Origin: Selaginella tamariscina
Lineage: Eukaryota; Streptophyta; Lycopodiopsida; Selaginellales; Selaginellaceae
NCBI GenBank assembly: GCA_003024785.1
Contig: PUQB01000198.1
Location: 167,224 to 231,223, forward strand
Length of the DNA: 64,000 nucleotides
Direction: 5' to 3'
In this document: one piece after another, positions 12,489 through 25,868 of the stretch
Layout of the letters: each line of letters opens with the position of its first letter
Position numbering within the stretch: the stretch's first letter is position 1
Notes under the pieces: generated by a model
The model's input: the letters and a program-made list of their open reading frames with translations, nothing else
What the model was told of the DNA's origin: nothing
Databases searched by the model: none
Position numbers and translations under genes: made by a program

Positions 12489-15400
12489 GCACCTCCTCCC
12501 TAAGGACGAGTTCCACGAGTCTTAGGACCTGGTTTAGTAGGATAGTGCCGATGGAAAGCAACTTTGGAAGAAGCATGAGTAAGTTGGATGCAGGTTCCCA
12601 AGTGCGATCGGTAGGTAAATAACCTTTCCAATCTACCAAGTATTGAAGTTGGCGGCGAAGACGAGAATCAAGGATGGCTACAACTTCATACTCAGGTTCA
12701 CCGACAATGACCACAGGAGGGGGAGGAGAAGAAGCACGACCAGGAAGAGAAGAAGGATGATACGGCTCCAATAAGGAGGTGTGAAACACAAGATGAAGTT
12801 TCACCGTAAATGGTAACTCGAGTCGGAAAGCTACAGGATTACCTCCGCCACAATCATGTAAGGGCCCAATCGTTGAAAATCCAACTTAGAAGAAGGCATG
12901 TTGGTGCGAATGTGTCGATGAAGAAGTCACACGAGATCACCAATCTTGTATGCAGGTGCCGACTGACGGTGAGCATCAGCATGATGCTTGTATCATTCAT
13001 GTGCCTGCTGAAGATGAACCCGGAGATCATCCTGTACCTGACGAAGATGCTGGAGACAATCCTGTACTACAGGAGCGGAAGAAGGAGAAACAAGAGGAGC
13101 AAAGTCAAAACGTGGATGGTGGCCTGTAAGAGCAAAGAAGGTGTCTGGCATGTAGATGCGTGAACGGAGTTGTTGTAGGCAAACTCGCCATTGGAAGAAG
13201 GTCCAACCAGTTGTCCTGTTGGTAACTGATGAAGCAACGAAGATATTGTTCCAAGGTCTGAATTGTGCGTTCTACTGCCCATCAGTTTGCGGATGATATC
13301 CTGAAGAAAGATCCACTTTAACCTGTAGACTCCGAAGAAGCTCTCGCCAAAACTTGGACATGAATTGTGGACCTCATCGGAAACAATGCTTTCAGGAAGA
13401 CCATGATGTCGGAACACTTCACGGATCACCAACTTAGTAGTTGTCTGTCATGTAGCTATCTTGTTGCAGGGTAGGAAATGAGCCTGCTTGGTGAAATGGT
13501 CAACCACCACAAGAACTGCATCGAATCCACGAGAAGGAGGAAGATCTGTGAGGAAATCCATAAAAATGGATCTCCAAAGAGCAGAAGGAACAGGAAGAGG
13601 ACGAAGAAGATAGAGGGTGCATGATGAGGCATCTTCGATTGGTTACAAGTGTCACAGCTCCGTACAAACCTTTCCACAAAACCTCACAACCCAGGCCACC
13701 AATAGTTGCGAGTCACCAATCCACGGTCTTGGCCACCAAAATGTCATGTAGCCGGGGTATCATGACAATCCTGTACCACACGAGTCCTGGAAATACCAAC
13801 AGGAACGTACAGGAACCTTCCCGATACAAGAGTCCATCCTGTATGACGACAACTTGTAGTCGGAACGGGAACTGGAGGAAGAGGAACTTGCAATGTCAGG
13901 ATGAATGTGTGAGAACACATTCTTTTGCCAAGTCGTTTGTAGCCAAATGCGAATGGATTCCTGTAGGAGTGTTGAATTTGCTGGAGCCTGAATGAACCTG
14001 TAGTGCTGCAAGCCGGAGTCAATCAGGACTCAACAAAACTTGTCTTTGACAGTCATATGTAGGATCGCCGGACGGTGCAAGGTAAAGCGCCTAGACAATG
14101 GTCCGCCTTGCCATTCCAAAAACCGGGCCTGTAGACGATGACGAAATCAAAACGTGATAGGAACTCTGCCACCTAGCCTGTCGCTGACTGAGAACTCGAG
14201 CCGTTTGAAAATACTCCAGGTTCTTGTGATACCGTAAGAACTTGTACAGGATGCGCACCTTCCAGGAAATGCCGCCACTCCAACGAATCCACAATGGCCT
14301 TGAGTTCCTTGTCATGAATCTCGTAATTGATCTCCGCCGAAAGGAACTTACGAGAGTGAAAAGCTACAGGATGAAGCAACTTGTCTTCTCCAACTTGATA
14401 GGACGGATCCTACTGCAAAATCCGAGGCATCTGCTTCAACGAAGAAAGGACGAGAAGGATCAGGATGTGCTAAAATCGGAGCTGTCGTGAAGGTGTCCTT
14501 GAGTGTTGTGAATGCATGTTCCGCCTTGTCGGACCAAGAGAAAACCCTGTGCGCTTGGTGAGTTCCGTGAGTGGAAGTACACGCTTGGAGAAGTCCTGTA
14601 TGAACCGCCTGTAGAAGTTTGCAAAGCCAAGGAAACATTGTACATCTCGTACAGACTTGGGCCTCTCCCACTCCACGATGGTCTTCACCTTGTGCATGTC
14701 CATGGAAACGCCAGCAGGAGAGACGATGTAGCCCAAGAACTCCACAGAATCCCTATCGAAAAAACACTTCTCCAACTTCGCATACAGGCCATGCTCGAAG
14801 CCGCTGTAGAACCAATCGTACATGCTTGTCATGTGCCGCCTGGTCCTTGGAGAAAATCAAAATGTCGTCGAGGTAGATCACCACAAACTGGTCCAAGAAG
14901 TCACGAAAGATGTCGTTCACCATGTGTTGGAACACGGCTGGGGCATTGGTAAGGCCGAAAGGCATCACCGTGTACTCGAAGTGTCCATACCTTGTACGAA
15001 AGGCAGTCTTCCACTCATCGCCTGGACGAATCCGTACAAGGTTGTAGGCCCCTCGTAAGTCGATCTTCGTGAACACCTTTGCTCCTCGCAGCCGATCGAG
15101 AAGTTCCGGGATCAATGGCAACGGGTACCGATTCCGAATGGTGACTTGATTCAAACCCCTGTAGTCCACAACCAAACGTAACTCCCATCCTTCTTCTTGA
15201 CAAAAAGATAGGCGCTCCTGCAGGGGACTTTGAGTGACGAATGAAGCCGGATGCCAAGTTGTCCTCGATGTACTGACGAAGAACCTCCAACTCTGTGGGT
15301 GACAATGCATAAATCGGTCCGAACGGTGGAGTCTTTCCTTCTGCAAGATCAATAGGACAGTCGTAGGACCTGTGAACAGGAAGAACAGCCTTGTGCTTGT

Positions 15401-17357
15401 CAAAAACGTCCTTAAAGGAGTGATACTTGGATGGTAGGAAGAAGGAGGAGAAGGAAAAGGAGAAGGAGAAGAAGGAGATTGAAAAACAGGAGAGTCAGAC
15501 ACAGGAAAGGTAGAAGAGGACGTAGGAGTTACTTGAAAGGCAAAAAGGTGGAAAGGAGCAGGATCAGTGGTAAGTTCATGCATGGTAGTGGTAAGAACTC
15601 GGAGAGGAGAAGGAGGGAGCTGTGACTGAAAAAGAGGAAGGATCTTGGGGGTGGAACAGAAGCAGAGTAACAAAAGGAGGCAGGATTGGGAGAAACCTGT
15701 GTGGATGTTGACGAGTGTACAGGATTGGAAGAATCCTGTACAGAAGTCCGTGGTTGCACAGGAGTGAGGGAAGCCTGTGAGTGTGCTGACGAACCAACAG
15801 GAGGTGGATCCTGTTGAGGAGGAACCTTCGACACTGATACAGGATTGGAAGAACCCTGTACAGGAATCCGCAAACTTACAGGAGTGGAGAGAACCTGCGG
15901 ATGTGCTGAGGAGCTGACATGAGGTGAATCCTGTCGAGGAGGAGTCTTCAACACTGTACAGGAACAGGCACGGTCAATCCTGTAGCTTGTACTGCCTCAG
16001 ATTAAGGATGTATCCTGCACGCAGGAGGTACAGGATTGATCCTACTGTGGAGAGGAAAACGTGAGCGTCCTAGACCTCCAGTCGATCTGGATTTGCAACA
16101 ACGAACCATGGCATGCCCAAAATGATGGGAGTCGACCGAGTCTTGATCAAGTTGAAGGAAATTGAATAGTTGAATGTGTCATGACTGTAAGAGAAAGGTT
16201 CGGTAGCATGGGTAACTGCGCAGAAGCAATCAAACACCCATCGGCCACCTCTACAGGAACTGCACGCTTCAACTTCACCACTGAAATGCCATGTTGAGTT
16301 GCAAAAGTGTCATCCATGAAGCATGCATTTGCACCAGTGTCTAACAGGGTAAACTCCTTGAGCTCTCGATTATTAAATGAATGTGTACAGGAAACTTAAG
16401 TGATGGAATGGTATGAGCAGCACCAATGGAGCCTGCACCTACGTCCAACTTCGCGGCTCCTAGACGAAGTGGACATTGAAGTTTTCCGACTGAACTTCAG
16501 CTTCAACTTCACGCGTCTTGAACTTCCTGGCTTTAATAGGACATTCTGCCACCTTGTGTCCTGCTCACCACAATACAAGCATAGGTTCTCACTGCGGCAC
16601 GTTGCTTCTCAGCAGCGGAAAGAGAGCCACGCTTGGATTTCTCAACCTCCATAGGAACTACTCCAGAAGGTGGTGCAGGAACATGTACCACAGCTGCAGG
16701 ATTGGTTTGCAGGAACTGTTGACGGGATCTTTCCTGACGACGCTCGAACAAACGGTTGTCGCAACAAACAGCTTGTTGCATGATCTCGCTAATGTTTGGG
16801 CATCCGGTAACGTAAGGAGAAGGTCCTTCACGTCATCCCTCAACCCAAAACGGAAGTGTTGATCAATACAGTCTGTCCCATGGAATGTTCGTGCAAAGTT
16901 GCTAAAATTCGGATGCATAGACGGAAGCTGGTCGGGATCCTTGAGTGAGCTTCCATAACTTCCATCAATGGGTCGTCACGCTCCAGCAAGGGGGCAACCC
17001 AAGCCCGTGGAGATCCACTTAGTAAGGATGCCAAAGGCCAACCTTTTGTGCATCAGTCAAGTAACGGCGTGGTTGCATGCGGATCAAGAGCCGGATCTGA
17101 TTCAGGAAACCTTGGAAATCGGCACGATTGCCACTGAACTTTTTTGGCATGCTGATCTTTGGCTCTGAAGAAAAGTTTGATGAAGAGAGAACCACCGATG
17201 CCTGAGAGAGAGCCTGCGTAGCAGCCTTGGAGGATGCATCAGCAGCTGCATGCGCCGCATTGGTGGAACCTTGCAGATCGGTGACCACTTGGCGCAAAGT
17301 GGCCAGCTCATGCAACAACATTTGGTGCTCGCATTGAAAGCGCTCAAAATCAGCCAT
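12489..17357 (-). pseudogene. Chromovirus gag-pol polyprotein, frameshifted
   Basis: The gag start is at 17357 (MADFERFQCEHQMLLHELAT). A CCHC knuckle lies near 16575 (CLYCGEQ, with the rest one frame off). A protease-like segment lies at about 16360-16060. Reverse transcriptase at about 15250-14820 reads [41 protein letters not shown] and the catalytic YLDD. RNase H at about 14600-14200 reads [13 protein letters not shown] and [11 protein letters not shown]. Integrase at about 13680-13080 has the zinc-binding CDTCNQSK and the core HHGLPESIVSD. A chromodomain lies at about 12710-12570 (YEVVAILDSRLRR, YLVDWKGY, RTWEPASNL). A Pro/Ser-rich linker with repeated units lies at about 15690-16050. Several frame changes make this a non-functional copy. 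Chromodomains target insertion to chromatin with particular histone marks; that is family knowledge. Confidence 0.9.
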
Positions 17358-17454
17358 GATCTATGAAGGAAAAAGGAGGAAAACAAAGAAAAAGAATCAA
17401 GGAAAAAAAAAGTAGCTGGAAAACGGAGAGCTATGAAATCAGTTACAATCAAAC

Positions 17455-18034
17455 TATCAAGCCACGATCCAGGAACCAGGAAGAGAGTAGAATTCTAAGA
17501 ACATGAAGGCTTGACTCAGGAACAGGACCGAGAGCAGGATAGGAACTAAGAATAAGACAGGAATAGGACGGATTCAGGAGCAAGACAGGATCAGGATAGG
17601 ATCCGGGAGCAAGATAGGAAAGCGTAGGACAGGATCTAGGAACAAGATAGGAACAGGACAGGATCCAGGAGCAAGACAAGAGCAGGAGGCAAGGAGCAAG
17701 ACACGAACAAGACAAGAACAAGAATGATCGTAGAAAGACTGGTGTTGATTGTAACTAATTGTACAACAATTAAGTCGGAGCTTTTATGCTCACAACTCCA
17801 AGCTAATCTGGTCATGAGTCTAATCTAGTCATGAGCTAAGAATAATGACCCTTATCCTCTAGGCATATCCAGTAGCATATCCTATAGGCATATCATGTAG
17901 GTATATCCCGTAGAAATATCCTGCAGGCATATCCTATAGGTATATCCTATAATCCGTATCCTGTATCCTGTATTCTGAATCCTGTATCCGGAATCCTGTA
18001 TCCAGAATCCTGTATCCTGTATAGGGTTGTGACA
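17455..18034 (-). repeat. 5' LTR of the chromovirus
   Basis: Starts tatcaagcc (the TG end has become TA) and ends gttgtgaca. It is similar to 11922-12488 along its whole length. On the minus strand the polyprotein start is about 100 bp downstream. I could not find a convincing tRNA primer site. Confidence 0.8.
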
Positions 18035-19207
18035 AAGTCTAACTCAGATGCCTAATTAAACAAAAGACTTAGAGTCCTACCCTAAGTCCCCTAGAATGAC
18101 CATCCCCTAAACCCTAGAGAATATCCCAAGTAGACTTTAGGATCCTATCCCAGTAGACCTAAATAAGCTCATGCCCTAACCCCACAAAGGAGATGTGTCT
18201 CACACATACCCCCGTAAGAGAGCTAAGGCATCGTCACTTACCCCTTGAGGAATCACCCTCATCCGAGAGAACAACCCTTTTAGGGCGACAAGGGGTACCC
18301 TGAACCTGCACGACTAACCCTTAAGGGTTTGGGTGGCTAAGTCATACCCTAGACCTAGAGTTAATACTTAGTGAGGGCACGAGTGTGCACCGTAGCGAAC
18401 ACGAATGTTCTGCTAAGTAAACTCCTAAGGCTAGGTTTGGATAACCCTAAATAAATGTGAACCCGTCAAACAAGATCCCACGCCCACGGTTGGACAAGGA
18501 CATAAATGTGCCTTGCTTGGCCATGAGTGCTACACCTAGCTTGACATGGAGGAGGAGGCTGAGACAAGTCTCAACCTCTGCCTCTTGGAACGTACATTCC
18601 GACAAGACTTTCCAGGCATGGATTCACCAACGTTAAGGTAAGCTACCCCGAAGGTGGGAAGTACCCCTGTCATCTGGAAGTTAGGGCGGCACAACAGAGG
18701 GTTGTGCCTTAACGACACAAGCTAGAGCTTGCACCGGGAGAAAAGTAATGAGCTCAGTCATGAACCCAAGAACCCTCACTCCTATATACTACCTTATTTA
18801 TGTGATAGAGGCCCCCCTTTGTTTTCCTGTTTACTTAAGTGGGCTGGCACAGAATCTCATTCCCAGAGGGAATATACTTGGTGAGTTATCCATCGACCCC
18901 TAAATCGTAACCTATCAAACCTAGGGGTATTTCTAAACATATCTGACATGTTAAATTCATCGGAACTAACCATTAACCCAACTGGGACACAGAAAACCAG
19001 GGGTAAAAAATTTTTTAGAAAGGTAAGTTCTAGCTTCGCCTAGAGTTTCCTGCAAATACCTAATAACACCCGGCCGAACCATCATCAGATACCCAAGTGC
19101 ACTAAGCGGGCATGTTTCCTACTACATCTAGAGTTTATCAACATAGTACAATAAGTAATAACAATCAATGTCCAAAGTAAAGGGGAGTCATAATAAAAAC
19201 TATGACA
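18035..19207. repeat. Lone LTR (family 'LTR2'), right fragment
   Basis: Resumes the LTR2 copy after the chromovirus and ends ctatgaca at 19207, followed by the target duplication gtcac. It aligns in the same orientation with 43090-44405 and as reverse complement with 33437-34958 and 48329-49785. Shared landmarks include ctcatgccctaacccca at about 18169 and agtcataataaaaact near the end. No protein is encoded. Confidence 0.8.
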
Positions 19208-19212
19208 GTCAC

Positions 19213-19690
19213 AGTAGAGAATGACTGATTATGGTGCATTTTTTGATGCTTGCAAGCTTTTAGCCCCAAGCACTATCCCAAGCTTAAAGAGAATGAGTCT
19301 TTGAAATGGCTGGAGGTTTTTACTTCAACAACATGGTATGCTTATGGACATTGAGGTAATCAGAAGTGAATTAGACTTTTTCACTCTAATGATGGCCAAT
19401 GATTTTACAACTCATTCATTCAAGACTATTTGGGAGGTATGCAAGGATGATTCTGCCATAAGTGATTTTTTTCTACATCTGATGAAGCTCTAGGAAATCC
19501 TTGGTGTTATCCTTGTTGATATAGCTGTAGCATAAAGGGAATTTTCACATCAAAATCACATCAAGAACAAGTCAAGAACAAGTTAAGAACAAGCATGACA
19601 ATAGAGACATTGGAGAGATACTTGTTTAGTGATTTGAATGGCCTAGAAAACAAGTCTAAAGTAGAATAGGATGAAGTCTTAAGGAGTTAG
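19213..19690 (+). pseudogene. hAT transposase remnant, 3' part (dimerisation region)
   Basis: Reads FFDACKLLAPSTIPSLK at about 19236, then MLMDIEVIRSELDFFTLMMA, then a decayed C-terminal dimerisation segment near 19500-19640 (HQNHIKNKSRTS followed by a region resembling TLERYLFSDLNG in shifted frames). This continues the gene interrupted at 11816. Together the parts show an ancient hAT copy split by a later LTR insertion. Confidence 0.7.
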
Positions 19691-20672
19691 TGCAGGTAAA
19701 GAATGGTCATATCAATGTGCCAAGACCATGATTTATATTAAGTTTTAATATTGTTAATTAACTTTGTGTTATATTAATTTTTAATATAAAAGGTTAAATA
19801 TTATTCTAAGTTTGTAAGATAAAGCAAATTTACAAATCAAGGGAAGGCCTCATCAAAACTTAGGCCTTCAGTTTGCAAGGTTGTAATACGTATTACATAC
19901 GTATTACAGCTAGACACAACATATATATACGACAGTGAACACACATTATGTGGTCACTGTTGTATATATATCGTGTCTAGCTGTAATACGTATGTCATAC
20001 GTATAAATATACATGCTTCATCACGTGATATTCATATTCAACACGATTGGCTTTTTGTATGGGGGCTTCTAGAAGTGTGAATATAATATGTTATAATTGC
20101 CTTGTGTGAGAAGAATTCAATATGTGAATCCCTAACATGTACGTGTTCACGCAATATATATGTGTGTGTGTGTGTGTGTGTTATTTACCACATATATAAA
20201 TATAAAATGTGTGTGTAAGCTAAGATAGAATTAATGCGTGCTTCAAATACCTTTAATTTGAAGTGTGTGTGTGGCATACATATTTATATTGTAATATGCT
20301 TTCTAATACGAATATTATATTTTAATATCAGAGTCTATTACAATGAATTCACTTCTTTATTTGTTTTAATCCCAAAATAATTTTTATTTTTACTATGTAA
20401 ATAATGATATATATCTCTGAGAAATTGTTTTTGATGGAATGGACAATAAATAAATAAAATGGAAACTTTACAATTTAAAAACAATACAAAATAGTATATT
20501 ATGAATATATCTTTAGAAATCAAATATTAAATAAATGTGACATTAAAAAATCGTATTGTGCAAAGGTGATTTTATACAAAGGAGTGGATCCACTATACAC
20601 TGACTTACCTTGAGTAACAAAAAGATTATCTTCTGCACAAAAATTATATGTTTAAAATCTAAAAATTAATCT
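19691..20672. other. AT-rich spacer with a hairpin element
   Basis: No gene is seen. It contains the fold-back repeat listed separately and a TG microsatellite at 20161-20182. Confidence 0.5.
19896..19994. repeat. Fold-back repeat (MITE-like hairpin)
   Basis: The arm 19896-19938 (catacgtattacagctagac...) is nearly the reverse complement of 19952-19994 (...gtctagctgtaatacgtatg), with a loop of about 13 bp. Such a structure is typical of small non-autonomous fold-back elements, but I see no clear target duplication. Confidence 0.7.
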
Positions 20673-22613
20673 TCAGAAGATGGTCTCGTCACTCTCACAG
20701 TCTCCCACACTGAGCTCTAAAACCTTCTTATTACTTTGCAAAACCCTACAGCATTGCCGCGGAGCCTATTAATTATTAATTAAGTTTAATTATTAATTAA
20801 GTTTTTAATTAATAATTAATTCCATCATTTTTATATCATTATATACTTTTCACCGTTTCTATTTATTTGGTCACGTGAAACTCTCAACCTGATGTAAACT
20901 ATATATAAGAGGGGGGTGGATATACAAGAAAAGAATGTTTCAGACTGCTTTATAAATACCCACATATATATTAAGGATATAACATAACAAATCTCAAACA
21001 ACACACACACACACACACACGTATACGTACCAAATGCCAATTGTCATCAGCTTGATCCTTGATAACGCGAATTTGCTCAAGGGACATTGGAGAATGATGT
21101 TGCATTGGCTTTGGAGATTTACACTCCGCTTTCTGCCGAGGATCTTTCATATAGTTACTTAAAGTCTGTCCTGCTTCATCCCCGTACCCGACGTCCTTCA
21201 GGTAAAACACCTGTACACATAAACCATACGTATATATATATGTGTGTGCGTGCGTGTGCGTGCTTACCGCGGGTTGTTCACAGGGATTTTGGAGGGCTGG
21301 GCGTGTACTAAACGGAAACGCTTCACCGTCTTGTTTACGGTACCAGCTATGGAATGTTCGCATGGGAAGCTCCAATATACGCGGCTCAATAAGACCTCTA
21401 TACACCTGCACAGCGTACCCCCACGATATCGAAACGGACCACTTCCTCCACTTGTCATAGCAAATAGATTGTTGTAAAACACCTGAGGATCCGCACGCAT
21501 TGACTTCTTCAGTAGCTTGAGAGCCTCGATCTGTGTCTTGTTGGGGAAAACCGGGTCAATCAAGTCTAGATGGTGGATTGATACCAGAGGCGTTACGGGG
21601 TGCGCCGCAAGCAGACCGAACACGTCCCCATATACGTCAAACTGCATAAGTAAACACGTCGGTGTGTGCGTGCGTGTATATTCAATACATACCTGGTGAA
21701 AACCGGGCTCCTTTGTGAGGGGAACACCGAGCTCGGCAAGACAAGCCTGTATACGGTCGTCGCTTCCGTATAGATATGGGTATCTCTGTATGCACTTGTC
21801 GTGGATCTTCTCCAGAGCCTTTGCAAGGGAGTAGCTTATAGCAAAGCCGCCCCCACCGTAAGCCATATTGTATGAGAACCGGACGTTTTGTGTGTGGCTC
21901 TCCGAGTGAGAACCGATGTAGAAATACTTGTTGTGGTCGTACTTGGAGAGGACCTTCACCAGATTCTCGGGTACAAACACGGTGTCGTCGTCCCCCATCA
22001 CGATCCAGTGGACATCCGGCAGTCCGAGACGGACCGTCTCGGACACTATCCGAGATATCCGTATAGCCGACCTGCTGCCCCTCCTGTTCGTGTAGTTGAA
22101 CCGAGATGTCTCCTCGGACACCTTCTCGGGGGAAGAGACGTCGACCAGTTACCAACGTACCTATCTAACCACACGAATCCCCTCATCTCCGGGTCTCCAC
22201 CACACCTTGACATACTCCTTACGTTTCTCCCATAGCCTGGAGGAAGCAGCTACCCCAAACACTATGTTTCCCAGTCCAGTCCTGTCGCCGGATCCTCCGT
22301 TGTCGTCGCTGCGACGGTGTCGCAGCGACGACCGGTGGCCCTCCGGCTCCGGAGAGAGGACGTCCTCGTAGTCCAGGTATCTGATACTCTCCCGCTCTTC
22401 ATTGTCCCTCCGTTCGATCTCCCTGTCCATCTCGGCAGCCATTTCCTGGCTGGACCTCTCCCTGCAGAGGTACCCGAGACACCTGCCGTGTCCTCCCACC
22501 GAGAACACGACGTACACAAACGCAAATGCCAACATGAAGACACCCGCTACTCTCATACCGGCTACCGCGTGGCTGCTGCTGCCGCCCGCGACATCCCCAT
22601 TGCCTTCATACAT
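20673..22613 (-). CDS. DUF604 / Fringe-like glycosyltransferase, membrane-anchored
   Basis: Four minus-strand exons fit: 21693-22613, 21268-21641, 21031-21210 and 20673-20765. Near the N-terminus is a single membrane span (VFMLAFAFVYVVFSV), giving a type II Golgi-like topology, then a charged stem, then GNIVFGVAASSRLWEKR, SEETSRFNYTNRRGSRSAI, the nucleotide-sugar/metal DxD motif in MGDDDTVF, AYGGGGFAISY, YGSDDRIQACLAELGVP and PLVSIHHLD. Exon 2 also has YDKWRKWSVSISWGY and NPCEQP; the last exon has APRQCC. This is the plant DUF604 family, related to Fringe and beta-1,3-galactosyltransferases. The sugar and acceptor are unknown. Frame breaks lie near 22185 (before RGFVWLD) and near 21477 (one extra T in a T run); homopolymer error is likely. 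An upstream ATG at 22672 in another frame could be the real start. Confidence 0.88.
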
Positions 22614-22672
22614 TCCTCCTCCCCGTCGTCCAGCAGCGACCTGATCCTCTGCTTCTTCTTGTAGAAGAGCAT

Positions 22673-24090
22673 TGCTACTCTACTCTACAAAACTGTGTGG
22701 ATCCAGGCACTAAATATCTCACTACCTCATCAAATGGGTCGGCCGGCCAGATCTCCAGCCGCGTCTTTGAAACATTCCTGGATTTATTACAACCATAGGT
22801 ATTGTAGAAAATTAGTCAAACACGGCAACAGCAACAACAAACAAAAAAAAAGATTAATTTCTTGCCCTTTAATTAGCCCAACCAAAATAGCTTGTGTTCA
22901 GGAAAAATATAATTATCGAATCTAACGTTATAATAATATACTTGCCGGAACCACATGACGGAGCACGTCTTGAGGAGAATCGCATATATTTTCTGCTTTT
23001 TATTTTGTTTTTATTTTATTAATTTATTTTTTTAATATATATTTTTTATTTATGCTTTAAACGCACATTCTTGCTTTGTATAACTTATATGATTTGGTCC
23101 GTGAAAACGACTCCGGTGATATAACTAGAAGAGACATTTTTAACGTACTTCTCTGACTTTGTAAAATATTTGTTACTTTCACGCACACCTATATAGGTGT
23201 ATTAACAATATTGGGGACGGGTAGTTAAATTCAATTTGACGTTTTAAAATATTAAAATAATTGTTAATTAATTTATAATTTAATATATTATTTAATGAAC
23301 AGGTTTTAATTGCTTTTAATAGTGTTAATTAACAATGGAGGGATGGTTAAATTTAATTTTAAATATTTTGTAAGCAATAGGAAGTTTTCATTACAACTTT
23401 TTCATTACAAACGAAACTACATTAAATTATATCAATTTAATATATTTATTTCTCTTTGATATATTCGACGAACTCCCTTGAGAATTTCTTTGATGTATAT
23501 ATTAGTATATATGTATGTATGCACCGTATATTTTACAAATGTATAGTTTTGCAACCTTCATTAATCAATCTGAATAATATAATTGGATGGTTTTTTATTA
23601 TTTATTTAATTTATGAAAATATACCCAAACATGCATTTGACTTTTATCAAGGAACTGTGGGTTCGAATCTCAATAGAAGTGACTTGTGATATATATTTTT
23701 TTATCTCACAGAAGCACTAGCGGGTACGAAACCTTCATTACTACAATGGGATATAAGAATATATATCATTAATAAAATAAAAAAGGAAAAAACAATCACA
23801 TTATTCCATTCGTACTTTCCTAAACTATATATACACATACCATATAATGCATATACATACGGATACTCTAGTCTATATGTATTATCTAATTCTTCCTAAT
23901 ATGATATTACAAGAAAGTGCACGAACAATGAATCTCAACTCTGTATTTAACAAGCTAGTAAATCTACTTGTGTGTGCGAGCGTGCGTGTGACGCTTTGTC
24001 ATGCATTTATATATATAAATGTTCCAATAAATTATGACCCACACACGCAACTTAACAAGAATACATAAATACTAAGTCGTATAAATTACC
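22673..24090. other. Intergenic region
   Basis: AT-rich, without a recognisable gene. The first 150 bp beside the DUF604 gene are less AT-rich and may hold its promoter. Confidence 0.45.
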
Positions 24091-25832
24091 TTACGGATCA
24101 TGAAAGCGGTAAACACTGAACAAGAAGTCACTAAATGTGAAACTACTAACTTCCCTAGAGTTCCTCTTTGCACTCTCGCTTGCACATTGCTCCAGATGGG
24201 CCAGAAGCTTTTGACCCTGCAAAACAACACACACTAGGTAATATACACACACACGTGTACCATGTACCTCACACGTTGTATTATACAAACATTATATACA
24301 AATGTACATTGACATGTGTGTGTGTCTGTAGAGAGAGAGAGAGAGAGAGAGCATGCACTTTCAATTGCTGTTTTGGATTTATACATTTTCCGACATAAAT
24401 AAATCATCACTCGTATTACAGTCTCTATATACATACACACACACATGCATGCATGGTATACCTGAGGTAAGTCTGGGTCTATTCTTGCAATAACAAGGAG
24501 CCTTCGTAAATGAACTCCCAGAAGAGCCGGCCTGTATAGATACCCAGGTGCTATGGCTTGATATGCATGTTTCAGAGCCTCTATTTGCTCACAAGACAAG
24601 CTCCTGTTTCGCTCCACTTGCTGCCCAAAAGTATACAAGCATTCGTGTGTATTATATACACACACAGTAAAGAATAAACACACACAGGAGTAATGCACTA
24701 ACCTCTTAAAGATTTTAGCTGGATTATGATCGTGTTTGCATTTCCGGACTCTCGTAACCGGAACATAGTTTGTCTGAATGGATGCCTCAAATCTATTAAG
24801 AGGAGCTGCAAATAAAAGACCAACCAATTAGTTACTTAATTAGCTTGAATATACTTAAATATCTCATACTTATTCCATATCATTTATCTCATTACATAAA
24901 AAGATATGCAAACAAATAACTTATTTACCTCCAGCTTATCTTTTGGAACTCCTTGCTCTAATATCTCAAGTGTTGCAGGCGGGAACTCAAGCTGCCTCTT
25001 TTGCAAGAGTTCATACTCCTGTAAACAATATTTTAAACACATTTATATGTATGCATACGTGTTTATATGTATATGTGTGTGTGTGTGTGTGTACACACAC
25101 ATATTATGCCAACATGCCTGTGGTGTCATAGCCGAGTAGCAACCGGTAAAAGGGTTATTGCATGCAAATCCCCTTCAAACTTTCGACGTATCTTGGGCCA
25201 ATAAAATACACCCCAACCTTCACGTCCATCTTTACACCATCCTCCATCATACCAATTTCCATTTTGGTAATACTGTATTTAAAAATCAAAACGTTTTCAG
25301 TATAGAGATATAAAGTTTCACACATATATACGTAGATGCAAGCAATCCCCAACAGTATCACGTTACAATATTAACTAATTTTAGTGTGCATACATACGTA
25401 CATAAATACACAAGTGTGTATGTGTAGGCAAATGAAGAGGAATGTACAAGAGTGCCCTGACCATGCCTGCGGCCTTTAAACCATTCTCCGTCGTAAATAT
25501 TGCCATTGTTGTATCTTAAACAGCCCCAACCATTATGCTCTCCATCAATTAGCTCCCCTCTGTATTCCTGAACAAATGCAATGCAATATGTACAACAAAT
25601 GCAATGTGCTGTACACACACACACACACACATTAAATTGTGTGCGTTAGAGAGAGGGATTGAGGAGGGAGGGAAGGGAGAGGCACTTGTCCATTAGTGTA
25701 GTGAACAGATCCATAGCCCGTTTTTCTACCATACTCCCACTCGCCTTCGTACAGTAGATGCTCAGGATCCTTCTTTGAAAAGAACATTCTATGCTCTCCG
25801 TATCCATGGGGAGCTCCTCCCATGATTTCACC

Positions 25833-25868
<36 letters not shown>

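Larger units (their letters stand above)
11922..18034 (-). mobile_element. Ty3/gypsy chromovirus (chromodomain LTR retrotransposon), decayed
   Basis: A 6.1-kb element on the minus strand with LTRs at both ends (11922-12488 and 17455-18034). The minus-strand order from high to low coordinate is gag, zinc knuckle, protease, reverse transcriptase, RNase H, integrase and chromodomain, which is the order of Ty3/gypsy chromoviruses. Flanking gagtc (11917-11921) and aagtc (18035-18039) look like a 5-bp target duplication with one mismatch. The two LTRs differ at many positions, including small indels, and the polyprotein is broken, so the insertion is old and inactive. It sits inside the LTR2 copy, making it the youngest of the three nested elements here. 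Confidence 0.9.

Noticed and set aside
15431..15625. Arg/Lys-rich plus-strand frame
   Set aside because: It is the antisense of the Pro/Ser-rich linker of the minus-strand chromovirus polyprotein.
14753..15673. Single long frame as a host gene
   Set aside because: It contains the RT domain and YLDD motif of the chromovirus and is part of its polyprotein.
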